A stretch of DNA of 64,000 nucleotides from Streptomyces sp. NBC_00683 (GTDB lineage Bacteria > Actinomycetota > Actinomycetes > Streptomycetales > Streptomycetaceae), in the NCBI RefSeq assembly GCF_036226745.1, contig NZ_CP109013.1, positions 310,001-374,000 of the forward strand. The letters are read 5' to 3'. Shown here one piece after another: positions 38,718-47,447 of the stretch; within the stretch, counting starts at the first letter, position 1; every line of letters starts with the position of its first letter. A model generated the notes under the pieces. That model made no database searches and had not been told where the DNA came from. It worked only from the letters and a program-made list of their open reading frames with translations. The position numbers and the translations under genes are program-made.

Positions 38718-39632
38718 TCAGCTCTTGACGGCGCCGGTCAGGACGCCCTTGGTGAAGTAGCGCTGGATGAAGGGGTAGACACACAGGATCGGCACGGTGG
38801 CCAGCACCACGACCGCCATGTTCACGGTCTGCGGGGCGAACTGGATCTGCTCGCTGACACCGCCCTGGACCGAGATCAGCGAGTTCTGGCTCTGCACCAC
38901 ATAGGTGCGCATCCAGGTCTGCAGCGGCCACATCGTCGCCTGGTCGGTGTAGAGGATCGCGCGGAAGAAGTCGTTCCAGTAGCCCACGGCGTAGAACAGG
39001 CCGACCACCGCGATCACCGCCTTCGACAGCGGAAGGACGATCGTGACCAGGGTGCGCAGCTCACCCGCGCCGTCGATCTTCGCCGACTCGAAGAGCTCGG
39101 CCGGGATGCCCTGGAAGAAGCCGCGCATCACGACCAGGTTGAACGCGTTGATCAGTACGGGCAGGAACAGCGCCCAGTAGGTGTTGCGCATGCCCATGCC
39201 GTTGACCACCAGGAAGCTGGGGATCATGCCGGCTGGGAAGAGGAAGGTGAACAGGATGAGCAGCATGACGGGCTTGCCGCCCACGACTCCCGGCCGGGCC
39301 AGGGCGTAGGCCAGCATGATCGTGCACACCAGGCTGAACGTCGTACCGATGACCGTGACGCCTCCGGAGACCAGCATCGCCCGGGTGATCTGGCCACCCG
39401 AGAAGATCAAGTCGTAGGCGTTGGTGGTCCACCGGTCGGGCCACAGCGCATAGCCGCCATTGGCGATCACCTGCTTGTCGGGGGCGAAACTGGTCGCCAG
39501 CACCACCCAGAACGGGACGATCACCACCAGTACCGTGAAGACCAGGGTCAGGCCCTTGAATCCCTGGGTGATCGGCCTGGGCTCCTCCATCCAGGCGGGT
39601 CGCTCGGCGCGCTGCATCACATCGGCGCTCAT
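38718..39632 (-). CDS. Sugar ABC transporter permease (YtcP type)
   Basis: 304 residues with six transmembrane segments and the EAA-like loop AELFESAKIDGAGELRTLVTIVLPLSKA that contacts the ATPase. Pairs with the permease encoded just upstream; the ATG shares one base with that gene's stop (TGATG). No ATP-binding gene is present, so a shared ATPase of the MsiK kind is presumed. Confidence 0.9.
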   Translation of the reverse strand: MSADVMQRAERPAWMEEPRPITQGFKGLTLVFTVLVVIVPFWVVLATSFAPDKQVIANGGYALWPDRWTTNAYDLIFSGGQITRAMLVSGGVTVIGTTFSLVCTIMLAYALARPGVVGGKPVMLLILFTFLFPAGMIPSFLVVNGMGMRNTYWALFLPVLINAFNLVVMRGFFQGIPAELFESAKIDGAGELRTLVTIVLPLSKAVIAVVGLFYAVGYWNDFFRAILYTDQATMWPLQTWMRTYVVQSQNSLISVQGGVSEQIQFAPQTVNMAVVVLATVPILCVYPFIQRYFTKGVLTGAVKS

Positions 39633-40615
39633 CAGCGGTACACCCCCTGCTCGCCCATCCTGTGAGCGATCTTGTTCGCGGTGAAGACGAGACAGGCGCC
39701 GATGACGCCCTTGAACAGCGCGGCCGCTGCGGCCACGCCCCAGTTCTGGTCACGTATGCCGTGGTAGAAGACATAGGTGTCGATGACCTCGGCCACGTCG
39801 GGGCCGAACGCGTCGCGCTGGAGCAGGATCTGCTCGAAGCCGACCGACAGGATGTCGCCGAGCCGCAGGATCAGCAGCAGGAAGATCACCGCCCGCAGCG
39901 AAGGCAGCGTGATGTGCCAGAAGCGCCGCCAGGGACCGGCTCCGTCGAGCGCCGAGGCCTCGTAGAGCCCCTCGTCGATCTGGGCGAGCGCGGCGAGGAA
40001 GATGATGGTGCCCCAGCCGCATTCCTTCCAGATCAGCTCCATGACCATGAGCGGCTTGAACAGATCGGGGTTGCCGATGACATCGACCAGGTGGCCGTCG
40101 GAGCCGCCGAGCGTGCCGTTGATGACTCCGTCCGCGCCGATCACCTGCTGGAACAGGGCGACCACGATCACCCACGAGATGAAGTGGGGCAGATACACCA
40201 CGCTCTGCACGAACCTGCGCACCCGCCCCTGCATCAGGCTGTGCAGGAGCAGTGCGAGTGCCAGCGGGATCGGGAAGTAGAACACCAACTGCACCAGGGA
40301 CAGAACCACGGTGTTCAGGGCCGCGTCCCAGAACGCCGCCTCGCCGAACAGGGTCCGGAAGTTCGCGAATCCCACCCATGGGCTGTCCACCACACCCAGG
40401 AACGGCATGTAGTCCTTGAACGCGATGACGTTCCCGAACAACGCGCCGTACTGGAAGATCAGGAAGAAGACCACCCCCGGCGCCATCAGCAACAGCAGCG
40501 CCCGGTCCCGGTGCAGGCGGTGGCGCAGCGCACTCTTCGGCCGCTCCGCCTTCCCGGGTGGCTTCGAGACGACCGCTATCGGTTGCGCCTCCGGCCCCTT
40601 CGTCGTCACCGACAT
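39632..40615 (-). CDS. Sugar ABC transporter permease (LplB type)
   Basis: 327 residues, six transmembrane segments, coupling loop EGLYEASALDGAGPWRRFWHITLPSLRA. The ATG at 40613-40615 (AAGGGG 6 bases upstream) is preferred to longer in-frame starts. First gene of the permease-permease-binding protein operon. About 200 bases upstream is one copy of the 28-base operator, so it is likely repressed by the DeoR/LacI-type regulator encoded next to it. Confidence 0.9.
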   Translation of the reverse strand: MSVTTKGPEAQPIAVVSKPPGKAERPKSALRHRLHRDRALLLLMAPGVVFFLIFQYGALFGNVIAFKDYMPFLGVVDSPWVGFANFRTLFGEAAFWDAALNTVVLSLVQLVFYFPIPLALALLLHSLMQGRVRRFVQSVVYLPHFISWVIVVALFQQVIGADGVINGTLGGSDGHLVDVIGNPDLFKPLMVMELIWKECGWGTIIFLAALAQIDEGLYEASALDGAGPWRRFWHITLPSLRAVIFLLLILRLGDILSVGFEQILLQRDAFGPDVAEVIDTYVFYHGIRDQNWGVAAAAALFKGVIGACLVFTANKIAHRMGEQGVYR

Positions 40616-40818
40616 GGAGATCCCCTTCTCGCTGCGCGCCCGACCGTGACCACACCCGGCCGGTGCGCGCCGATCGTCGCGGCAGGCGCGGATCGTCACG
40701 GGGTGGTCGGGTGGTCGGGCAATGAACTCGGCCTCAGAGATCCGATGTCTCGGCGCTCCGGGCGACGCTCCGAATAGTGGCGAGCGTTCCGATCGCAGTC
40801 AAGGGGGTGGGATCGATG

Positions 40819-40846
40819 TTTCGATCCTTCGATCATAACGATCGAA
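40819..40846. promoter_or_regulatory. 28-base operator, copy A (transporter side)
   Basis: Pattern TTTCGATC-n-TTCGATC-nTnA-CGATCGAA. It is identical to copy B at 42064-42091 at 25 of 28 positions. TTCGATC and GATCGAA form an inverted repeat with 5 bases between, preceded by an extra direct copy of TTCGATC. It lies between the regulator stop and the transporter operon. Confidence 0.8.
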
Positions 40847-40850
40847 TTAA

Positions 40851-41987
40851 CTAGCCCGTAGGCCCTGCGCCACAGGATCGCCGCACGCGCAGTTCGGGCA
40901 ACAGCGCGAGGTGCCTGCGGGCGGTGGTCCGTCCGGGGGCGTCGGCCGCCTCCCGGATCCGCCGGAGGAGCAGGTGCACGGCCGCCTGGCCGACTTCGTA
41001 CTTCGGGGGCGCCACGGCTGTCAGCGGGAGATCCGAGAGGGCCGCCACCTCGTCGTCGTAGGCGACGATCGCCACGTCCTCGGGCACCTTGAGCTGCGGC
41101 TCCATGGCGCGCAGCTGCTGCACCAGGAGGATCGCGTCGGTGTCGCTGAGCACCAGCGCCGCGGTCACCTTCCCCTCCGCGACCGCCTCGGCCAGCTGCA
41201 CGGCGGCCGCCTCGACACGGCTCATGTCCAGGGCACCCAGGTAGAGGTCGATGGGATCGATCGGCGGCTCGGCGATTCCGATGGTCCGCAGTGCGGTCTC
41301 ATAGCCGTCCCGCACCTGCACACCCGTCGCGCTCGCGCCCGCGACGAGCGCGATGTTCCGGTGCCCGAGTGATGCCAGGTGCCGCACCGCGAGGCCCGCG
41401 CCAGCGTAGTGGTCCGAGCAGACGTGGTCGAACTCGGCGGCCCGCGTTCCCGGCACCGGCCGGCGTTCGAGCAGCACCGTCGGTACCCCGAAGTCGAGGT
41501 CGGGCGCGTCCTGCTCGGCGCCGTCCGACATCCAGCCGGGAGTGAGCAGCAGTCCGGCCACTCCGGATTCGAGCAGTCGGCGGGCCTGCACCTCGTCCTG
41601 GCCGGGGACATACCCCGAGAAGCCGAGCACGAGACGGCCTCCGGCCTCCTGCACGGCATCCCTGACGCCTCGCACGATCTCGCCGAAGTAGTGCTGGGAC
41701 TGGGGGACGACCAGCCCGATGGCAGGCCCCTCGCCTGCGGCGACGGGTGCGGGAGCGGTGATCGGGTTCTGCAGCGGACCCCGCCCGGCCGACACGGGGG
41801 CACCCGGCCACGAGACCGCGCCGCGAACACGGTCCAGCCGTCCGGCCGACGACAGCACCTCGACGTCGCGGCGCACGGTCACGGTGGACATGCCCAAGTG
41901 ATCGGCCAGATCGGTGACGCGCAGGGTCCCGTGTTCGCGCACGAGTTCAAGGATCCGCTCGTGGCGTTCGCCGACCGTGTATCGCAC
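40851..41987 (-). CDS. Chimeric regulator: DeoR-type HTH with LacI-type sugar sensor
   Basis: 378 residues. Residues 1-60 are a DeoR winged HTH (RHERILELVREHG, TVTVRRDVEVLSSAGRLDRVRG), while about 85-370 are the periplasmic-binding-protein fold of LacI/GalR regulators (IGLVVPQSQHYFGEIVRGV, GVAGLLLTPG, HRNIALVAG, VAIVAYDDEVAALSDLPLTAV). It should bind DNA unless a sugar ligand is present. GTG start with AGGAG 5 bases upstream. Flanked on both sides by copies of the same 28-base site, which are its probable operators, implying self-regulation and control of the transporter and fucosidase/lyase genes. Confidence 0.85.
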   Translation of the reverse strand: MRYTVGERHERILELVREHGTLRVTDLADHLGMSTVTVRRDVEVLSSAGRLDRVRGAVSWPGAPVSAGRGPLQNPITAPAPVAAGEGPAIGLVVPQSQHYFGEIVRGVRDAVQEAGGRLVLGFSGYVPGQDEVQARRLLESGVAGLLLTPGWMSDGAEQDAPDLDFGVPTVLLERRPVPGTRAAEFDHVCSDHYAGAGLAVRHLASLGHRNIALVAGASATGVQVRDGYETALRTIGIAEPPIDPIDLYLGALDMSRVEAAAVQLAEAVAEGKVTAALVLSDTDAILLVQQLRAMEPQLKVPEDVAIVAYDDEVAALSDLPLTAVAPPKYEVGQAAVHLLLRRIREAADAPGRTTARRHLALLPELRVRRSCGAGPTG

Positions 41988-42063
41988 ACCTGCTCCTGGG
42001 TTCGTACGGCTGCTTCGTTGCCTGAGCAGCCTACTCCGGCGATCGCTCAGCGCATTTTCGGAT

Positions 42064-42091
42064 TTTCGATCGTTCGATCTTGACGATCGAA
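42064..42091. promoter_or_regulatory. 28-base operator, copy B (fucosidase side)
   Basis: Same TTTCGATC-n-TTCGATC-nTnA-CGATCGAA pattern as copy A with three differences. Here TTCGATCG and CGATCGAA are a perfect 8-base inverted pair. It ends 23 bases before the ATG of the dehydrogenase and lies 76 bases from the regulator start, so it can serve both divergent genes. Confidence 0.8.
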
Positions 42092-42114
42092 ACGCCCATC
42101 CCTACTGTCGCAGC

Positions 42115-43176
42115 ATGACCGCGCTGACCACGGACTCGGAAGAGTCCCCACCGCCGGCCGCGGAATCCCGCCGCCGCCCCCGCGTGCTGCTGGCGATGGA
42201 GCCCTCGCTCGCCCCCTCGCTCCTCAGTGAGCGGACGCGGCGCCGGCTCGCACAGGTCGCCGACTGCGACCCCGATTTCGTGGCGTACGACTTCTCCGAC
42301 GACACGGCGGTGGCCGCGCTCGGAGCGGCCGAGGTCCTGCTGACCTTCTGGGGCTGCCCCGTCCTCGACGAGGAGGTTCTGGCCGCGGCGCCCCGGCTGC
42401 GCGCGGTCGTGCACGCCGCCGGGACCGTAAAGGGCCATGTCACAGCCGACTGCTGGGAACGTGGGATCACCGTGTCGTCGGCAGCCGCGGCCAACGCCCT
42501 GCCGGTGGCCGAGTACACCGTGGCCGCCATCCTGTTCTCCAACAAGCGGATCCTGGAGGTGCGCGAGGCGTACCGCCGCGTCCGCACCGAGCACGACTGG
42601 CGTGCGGCCTTCCCCGAGGTCGGCAACTACCGCCGCACCGTCGGCATCATCGGGGCCTCGCGCATCGGCCGCCGTGTCGTCGAGTTGCTCGCTCCGTACG
42701 CGCTCGACATCGTCGTCCACGATCCGTACCTCTCGGACGCCGAGGCCGCACATCTCGGTGTGCGCACCGTCGGACTCGACGAACTGTGCGAGACGTCCGA
42801 TGTCATCAGTCTGCACGCGCCGGAACTTCCCACCACCCGCCATCTGCTCGATCGCCGCAGGCTCGGCCTGATGCGCGACGGAGCCACCGTCATCAACACC
42901 TCGCGCGGCTCGCTCCTCGACCAGGCCTCGCTCACCGAGGAGTTGGTGGCCGGACGGCTGCACGCGGTCATCGATGTCACCGAGCCCGAGGTGCTGCCCG
43001 CCGACTCCCCTCTCTACGACCTGCCCAATGTCCTGCTCACCCCGCACTACGCCGGATCGTTCGGCAACGAACTGCAGCGCATGGCGGACTCCGCCGTGGA
43101 GGAGGTCGCCCGGTTCGCCGCCGGACTGCCCTTCGCACACCCGGTCAGCCGCACGGAACTGGAGCACACGGCGTGA
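42115..43176 (+). CDS. D-2-hydroxyacid dehydrogenase family protein
   Basis: 353 residues. Two Rossmann-like domains as in phosphoglycerate/hydroxypyruvate dehydrogenases: NAD-binding GIIGASRIGR, substrate/catalytic region INTSRGSLLDQASL (Arg), DVTEPEVLPADSPLY (Glu) and LLTPHYAGS (His). It should reduce or oxidise a 2-keto/2-hydroxy acid with NAD(P)H. First gene behind operator copy B, and its stop overlaps the fucosidase start by 4 bases, so it belongs to glycan breakdown; which acid it handles is unknown. The start is the ATG just after the operator. Confidence 0.85.
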   Translation: MTALTTDSEESPPPAAESRRRPRVLLAMEPSLAPSLLSERTRRRLAQVADCDPDFVAYDFSDDTAVAALGAAEVLLTFWGCPVLDEEVLAAAPRLRAVVHAAGTVKGHVTADCWERGITVSSAAAANALPVAEYTVAAILFSNKRILEVREAYRRVRTEHDWRAAFPEVGNYRRTVGIIGASRIGRRVVELLAPYALDIVVHDPYLSDAEAAHLGVRTVGLDELCETSDVISLHAPELPTTRHLLDRRRLGLMRDGATVINTSRGSLLDQASLTEELVAGRLHAVIDVTEPEVLPADSPLYDLPNVLLTPHYAGSFGNELQRMADSAVEEVARFAAGLPFAHPVSRTELEHTA

Positions 43177-44444
43177 CCATGCAGCCCTGGTTCTCCGAGG
43201 CCAAGCTCGGAATCTTCGTCCACTGGGGGATCTACGCGGTCGACGGAGTCGGCGAGTCGTGGTCGTTCTTCGGCGGGGACGTCCCGTACGAGACGTACAT
43301 GGCTCAGCTGAACGGCTTCACCGCCTCCCGCTATCGCCCCGACGACTGGGCGAAGCTCTTCCGTAAGGCCGGTGCCAAGTACGCCGTACTGACCACCAAG
43401 CACCATGACGGCGTCGCACTCTGGGACACCGCGTGCACGGATCTCTCGGTGCCCCGGCGCAGTCCGGTGGCCCGCGACCTCGTCGGCCCGTTCGCGGACG
43501 CGCTTCGCCGGCACGACCTGCGCGTCGGTCTGTACTTCTCGCACAACGACTGGAGCCACCCCGACTACCCGAGTGTCCGGCCGTCGAAGCTGCACAGGCC
43601 CTGGGTCGACAACCGCTATGCGATGCCCGCACCGGGTGACGAGGACCCCGAGCGCTGGGAGCGCTATCTCGAGGTGGTGCACCGCGGCCAGATACGCGAG
43701 CTGATCGAGGGCTACCGGCCGGATCTGCTGTGGTTCGACGGCGCGTGGGAGCGGGACGAACGGCAGTGGCGGATGAAGGAACTCCGCGAGGAAATACTCG
43801 CTTCGAGTCCCGAAACCGTCCTCAACGGACGCATGCTCGGCCACGGCGACTTCGCGACGGCCGAACTCGGGGTGCCGATCACGCGGCCCGAGGGACCCTG
43901 GGAACTCTGCTACACGATCAACGACCTGTGGGGCTACCAGCCGCAGGACACCCGGCACAAGAGCGTGCGCGAGCTGGTGCGGGTCTTCGCAGAGACCATC
44001 GGCCACGGCGGCAACCTGCTGCTCAACACGGGCCCCAGGGAGGACGGCACGATCCGTCCCGAGCACGCGCAGCGCCTCGAAGGGCTCGGCCGGTGGATCA
44101 GCCGCAACCAGGAGGCCGTGTATCCGACGGAGGCGGGCCTGCCGTACGGGCACCACTACGGCCCGTCCATGCTCTCCAAGGACCGCCGCACGCTCTTCCT
44201 CGTCTGCTTCGACACGCCTCGCGTCTTCGTCGAACTCCGCGGAGTGCACAACACCGTGAAGAGGATCTCCGTCCTCGGGACGGGCCAGGAACTCGGGCAC
44301 CGGGTCGTCGGCGGATTCCCGAGCCGCCGCGTCCCCGGCGTGGTCCGCATCGAGGTACCGACCGTCTCCGACCCGTACGCCACCGTGCTGGCCATCGAAC
44401 TCGACGGGGAGCTCGACCTGTACACGGGCAGCGGCGAGGGCTGA
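43173..44444 (+). CDS. GH29 alpha-L-fucosidase (second copy)
   Basis: 423 residues, same length as the copy at 32363 and colinear with it from WFSEAKLGIFVHWGIYAVDG to the end. HHDG (77-80) and LLWFDG with D189 are retained. No signal peptide, so cytoplasmic. The GTG at 43173 gives a 4-base overlap with the preceding stop, a GGAG 8 bases upstream and the same N-terminal length as the paralogue; an ATG two codons later is possible. Probably translated together with the dehydrogenase and controlled by operator copy B. Confidence 0.92.
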   Translation: MTMQPWFSEAKLGIFVHWGIYAVDGVGESWSFFGGDVPYETYMAQLNGFTASRYRPDDWAKLFRKAGAKYAVLTTKHHDGVALWDTACTDLSVPRRSPVARDLVGPFADALRRHDLRVGLYFSHNDWSHPDYPSVRPSKLHRPWVDNRYAMPAPGDEDPERWERYLEVVHRGQIRELIEGYRPDLLWFDGAWERDERQWRMKELREEILASSPETVLNGRMLGHGDFATAELGVPITRPEGPWELCYTINDLWGYQPQDTRHKSVRELVRVFAETIGHGGNLLLNTGPREDGTIRPEHAQRLEGLGRWISRNQEAVYPTEAGLPYGHHYGPSMLSKDRRTLFLVCFDTPRVFVELRGVHNTVKRISVLGTGQELGHRVVGGFPSRRVPGVVRIEVPTVSDPYATVLAIELDGELDLYTGSGEG

Positions 44445-44535
44445 CCCGAGATCCGGCACGGCTCCGGCGTCCGCCGACGCCGCTCCTTCCCACCGCAATG
44501 CCCCGTACACCCGCCACGACCTCAATGGAGAGATC

Positions 44536-47397
44536 ATGCCCAGAGCCATACCCTCCCGCGTCAGCCGGGCCGCCGTCGCCGGCGCGGCCATGGCGGGAGC
44601 ACTCGCCGTATCCCTTCCTGCGCCGCACGCCTATGCGGCCGAATCCCTGGTCGTCAACGGTGACTTCGAGCAGGTCGCGGCCGACGGCGGCATCGTCGGG
44701 TGGCCGCAGAGCGAGAACCGCGACAGCGGCCGCGCCACCGTCATCGATGGTGCGGGCCCCGACGGCAGCCGGGCCCTCGCGCTCGACCTCGGCAGCGCAG
44801 CGGACAAGGCCGCGGTCGGCCAGGACATCCCGGTCGCCGACAACACCGGACTCCAGGCGTACCGGATCAGCTTCGACGAACGCGCCGTCGGCCTTTCCGG
44901 CTACGGCGGCGACCTGTGGGCCCGCGGTTTCGGCCATGACGCCCTCGTCGGCCGGATCTCCGGCACCACGGGCTGGCGCAAGGCGAATGCGGTTGTCCTG
45001 GCCCGGCCCGGGACCAAGGCCGTCAACCTGCTGCTCGCCCTCGAGCAGTCCACCGGACGGATGCTGATCGACAACGTCAGGGTCGAGCACATCGACGGCA
45101 ACGCCGTCGGTGCCAACGTCCAGCCGACCGGTGCCGTCCAGCTCTCCTGGTACTTCGCCGCGGTCGGGGGAACCCCCGCCTCGTACCAGGTGCACCGCTC
45201 CACCCGCGCGGACTTCACTCCGGGGAGCAAGACCCTGATCCGGGAAGTCCCCGACGCGTGGACCGCCGAGGACGGTTCCGCCCGGCCGGGCAGCCGCTAC
45301 ACGTACAAGGTCGTCGCGCTGGCCGCCGACGGCTCGACGCTGGGCACCACCGCCCCGGAGACCGTCACCACCCCGTCGGTGTTCCTCGACGAGCAGCGGA
45401 TCGATGTGCTGACGGCCACGGAGGACAGGGAGGGCGCCCGCCTGGCCTGGCGCCTGAAGGCCGGCAGCAAGGCTCCGCTGACGGTGTACGCAGGCGGCTC
45501 GGAGGTCGCCGACGGGAAGCTCCACAAGGCCCGCAAGGTCGGTACCTTCCACGCCACCACTGGCGGCGTCACGCTGTCGGACAGTGCCTGCGGGGGCGCC
45601 ACCGGCTTCGCCGTCACCGGCAAGGACGGCAAGGTCCTGGCCACTGCGAGCCTGGCCGGTCTGCAGCATCCACGGATGGGAGTGACCGACAGCAAGCTCG
45701 CCGACGTGCGCAGCGCCATCCAGCAGGACGGCGCGCCCAGATCCACGTACAACGGCCTGGTGAGCCGCGTCGCCAAGGGCCTGCCCGCCTACAACTACCG
45801 CCCGGGCGAGGCACAGGCGTCCTGGGCGCAGGACGCCGCCCTCCTCTACCAGGTCAGCCAGGACCCGGCGTACGCGCAGACCGCCTACGACGCGCTGATC
45901 GAGTCCGGCCGGACCATGCCGTTCGTCAACGGCACCGCATACGCAGGGGCGGCAGCACTGGAGACCGCCAACGCCGCGGCTCCGCTGGCGGCCGCCTACG
46001 ACTGGGCCTACCCGGCATGGACCCCCGAGCAGCGCACCGAGGCGCAGAAGGTGCTGCAGCGCGTCGCCGCCTACCTGGAGGTCTCGTACCACCCGAACTT
46101 CGATCTGCCGGTCAAGCAGAGCAACTGGACGGCGGTGGTCCGCGGCGGCGAACTGGCGCTGCGCCTCGCGGTGCGCGGCGACGGCCCGTTCGACCTGCAG
46201 GAGTACCGGATCCCGCAGCTCATCGACGCGATGGGCAGGCACCTGGACACCGCCTACTCGGAGACCGGCTGGGACCAGGAGGGCCTGGACTACTTCAGCT
46301 ACGGGCTCGGCGTCGGCGGCCCCGGCGTGACCGGCTCGATCGACTCGGGCATCGGTGCGCTCAAGGCGAAGTGGCAGCGTCCGGGGTTCGCCAGCCTCCT
46401 GCTGCACAGCAGCTCGCTGCAGCCGGACAAGGCCCGCCTGCAATGGGGGGTCGGCACCACCACGGGTGCGCTCCCCCTGCCGGGCCTGATCTTCACCCAG
46501 GTGCCCGCCGACCAGCAGGCGGCGTGGCTGTGGCAGTACGAGAAGTCGGGCGGTGGAGGCGGAGCCTACGAACTGCTCAACTACCCGTACGGTGTCACTC
46601 CGCAGGACCCGGACGAGGCCCCCGCCGCGGTGCGTCAGGCCCTGCTCGACGACCACGGCGGCTCGTACCTGTTCCGCAACCGGTACCAGGACAAGGACGA
46701 CGTCCTGGTCGGCGCGCAGAACCGCAACGACAACCACATCGGCTGGGGCGGCTTCGACACCTTCGCCCTCTCCCTGGTCAGCCATGACGTGACCTGGGCG
46801 CAGCAGCCGGCCAAGAACTACGCCAAGCGGGAGCTGTTCTCCAAGCCGCTCATCGACGGCTTCCCGGAGAAGCGCAGCACGGACTCCATCGCGGGCAAGG
46901 GCCAGACGCTCGAGTCCCGTGGCTACCCGGGCCAGGGCGGCGGCTTCGTCTCCTTCGACAGCCGCCTCAACTACGAGGTGACGAAGGCACGTCGGGACCT
47001 GGCGGTGGACATGCGCCCGGCCGTCGGTGCGGACTCCGTCGTCGCTGTCCACGACTCCTTCGCGGACAGTGCCTCGCACACGTACGCCTGGCAGCTCGCA
47101 CCCGAGGCAGGCACCGCGATCACCTTCGGCGAGGAGGAGTCCGGCGCACGGACTTTCCTGTTCAAGAAGGGCGACAGCTGGCTGAAGGGCTGGGTGCTGA
47201 GTCCGGAGGGCGCCGAACTGTCCACGGAGAAGGGCGCGTTCAAGGTCTCCCGGACGGGCAAGGACGCCGACTTCAGGATCGTCCTCGCCGTCGGCAGGGG
47301 CACTCCGCCCACCGCCACCGCATCGGGCGGCGAACTCACCCTGGGCGCCACCACCTACGACCTGGACAACCTGCGGGACTTCGACCCTTCGCGGTAG
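44536..47397 (+). CDS. Large secreted protein resembling a polysaccharide lyase
   Basis: 953 residues. Signal peptide (about 1-34), a CBM-like sandwich (about 36-190, LVVNGDFEQVA start), one or two FN3-like modules (about 195-370), a mainly helical region (about 380-640) and a strand-rich C-terminal half (about 640-953). Helical toroid plus beta-sandwich is the layout of alginate/heparinase/chondroitin-type lyases. Possible active-site segments are KQSNWTAVVRGGELALRLA (N530), SETGWDQEGLDYFSYG (about 573-590) and HSSS (about 625). I cannot match it to a named family. It follows the fucosidase by 91 bases with GGAGAGAT before the ATG and may be in the same operon. Substrate unknown; a uronic-acid-containing fucosylated glycan is inference. 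Confidence 0.6.
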   Translation: MPRAIPSRVSRAAVAGAAMAGALAVSLPAPHAYAAESLVVNGDFEQVAADGGIVGWPQSENRDSGRATVIDGAGPDGSRALALDLGSAADKAAVGQDIPVADNTGLQAYRISFDERAVGLSGYGGDLWARGFGHDALVGRISGTTGWRKANAVVLARPGTKAVNLLLALEQSTGRMLIDNVRVEHIDGNAVGANVQPTGAVQLSWYFAAVGGTPASYQVHRSTRADFTPGSKTLIREVPDAWTAEDGSARPGSRYTYKVVALAADGSTLGTTAPETVTTPSVFLDEQRIDVLTATEDREGARLAWRLKAGSKAPLTVYAGGSEVADGKLHKARKVGTFHATTGGVTLSDSACGGATGFAVTGKDGKVLATASLAGLQHPRMGVTDSKLADVRSAIQQDGAPRSTYNGLVSRVAKGLPAYNYRPGEAQASWAQDAALLYQVSQDPAYAQTAYDALIESGRTMPFVNGTAYAGAAALETANAAAPLAAAYDWAYPAWTPEQRTEAQKVLQRVAAYLEVSYHPNFDLPVKQSNWTAVVRGGELALRLAVRGDGPFDLQEYRIPQLIDAMGRHLDTAYSETGWDQEGLDYFSYGLGVGGPGVTGSIDSGIGALKAKWQRPGFASLLLHSSSLQPDKARLQWGVGTTTGALPLPGLIFTQVPADQQAAWLWQYEKSGGGGGAYELLNYPYGVTPQDPDEAPAAVRQALLDDHGGSYLFRNRYQDKDDVLVGAQNRNDNHIGWGGFDTFALSLVSHDVTWAQQPAKNYAKRELFSKPLIDGFPEKRSTDSIAGKGQTLESRGYPGQGGGFVSFDSRLNYEVTKARRDLAVDMRPAVGADSVVAVHDSFADSASHTYAWQLAPEAGTAITFGEEESGARTFLFKKGDSWLKGWVLSPEGAELSTEKGAFKVSRTGKDADFRIVLAVGRGTPPTATASGGELTLGATTYDLDNLRDFDPSR

Positions 47398-47414
47398 TGG
47401 CTCCGGACGCACCG

Positions 47415-47447
47415 CGGCGGCGAGGACCTGCCCGGTCCTCGCCGCCG
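47415..47447. terminator. Hairpin terminator after the lyase-like gene
   Basis: CGGCGGCGAGGACC (47415-47428) and its exact complement (47434-47447), loop TGCCC, 18 bases after the stop. Confidence 0.75.
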
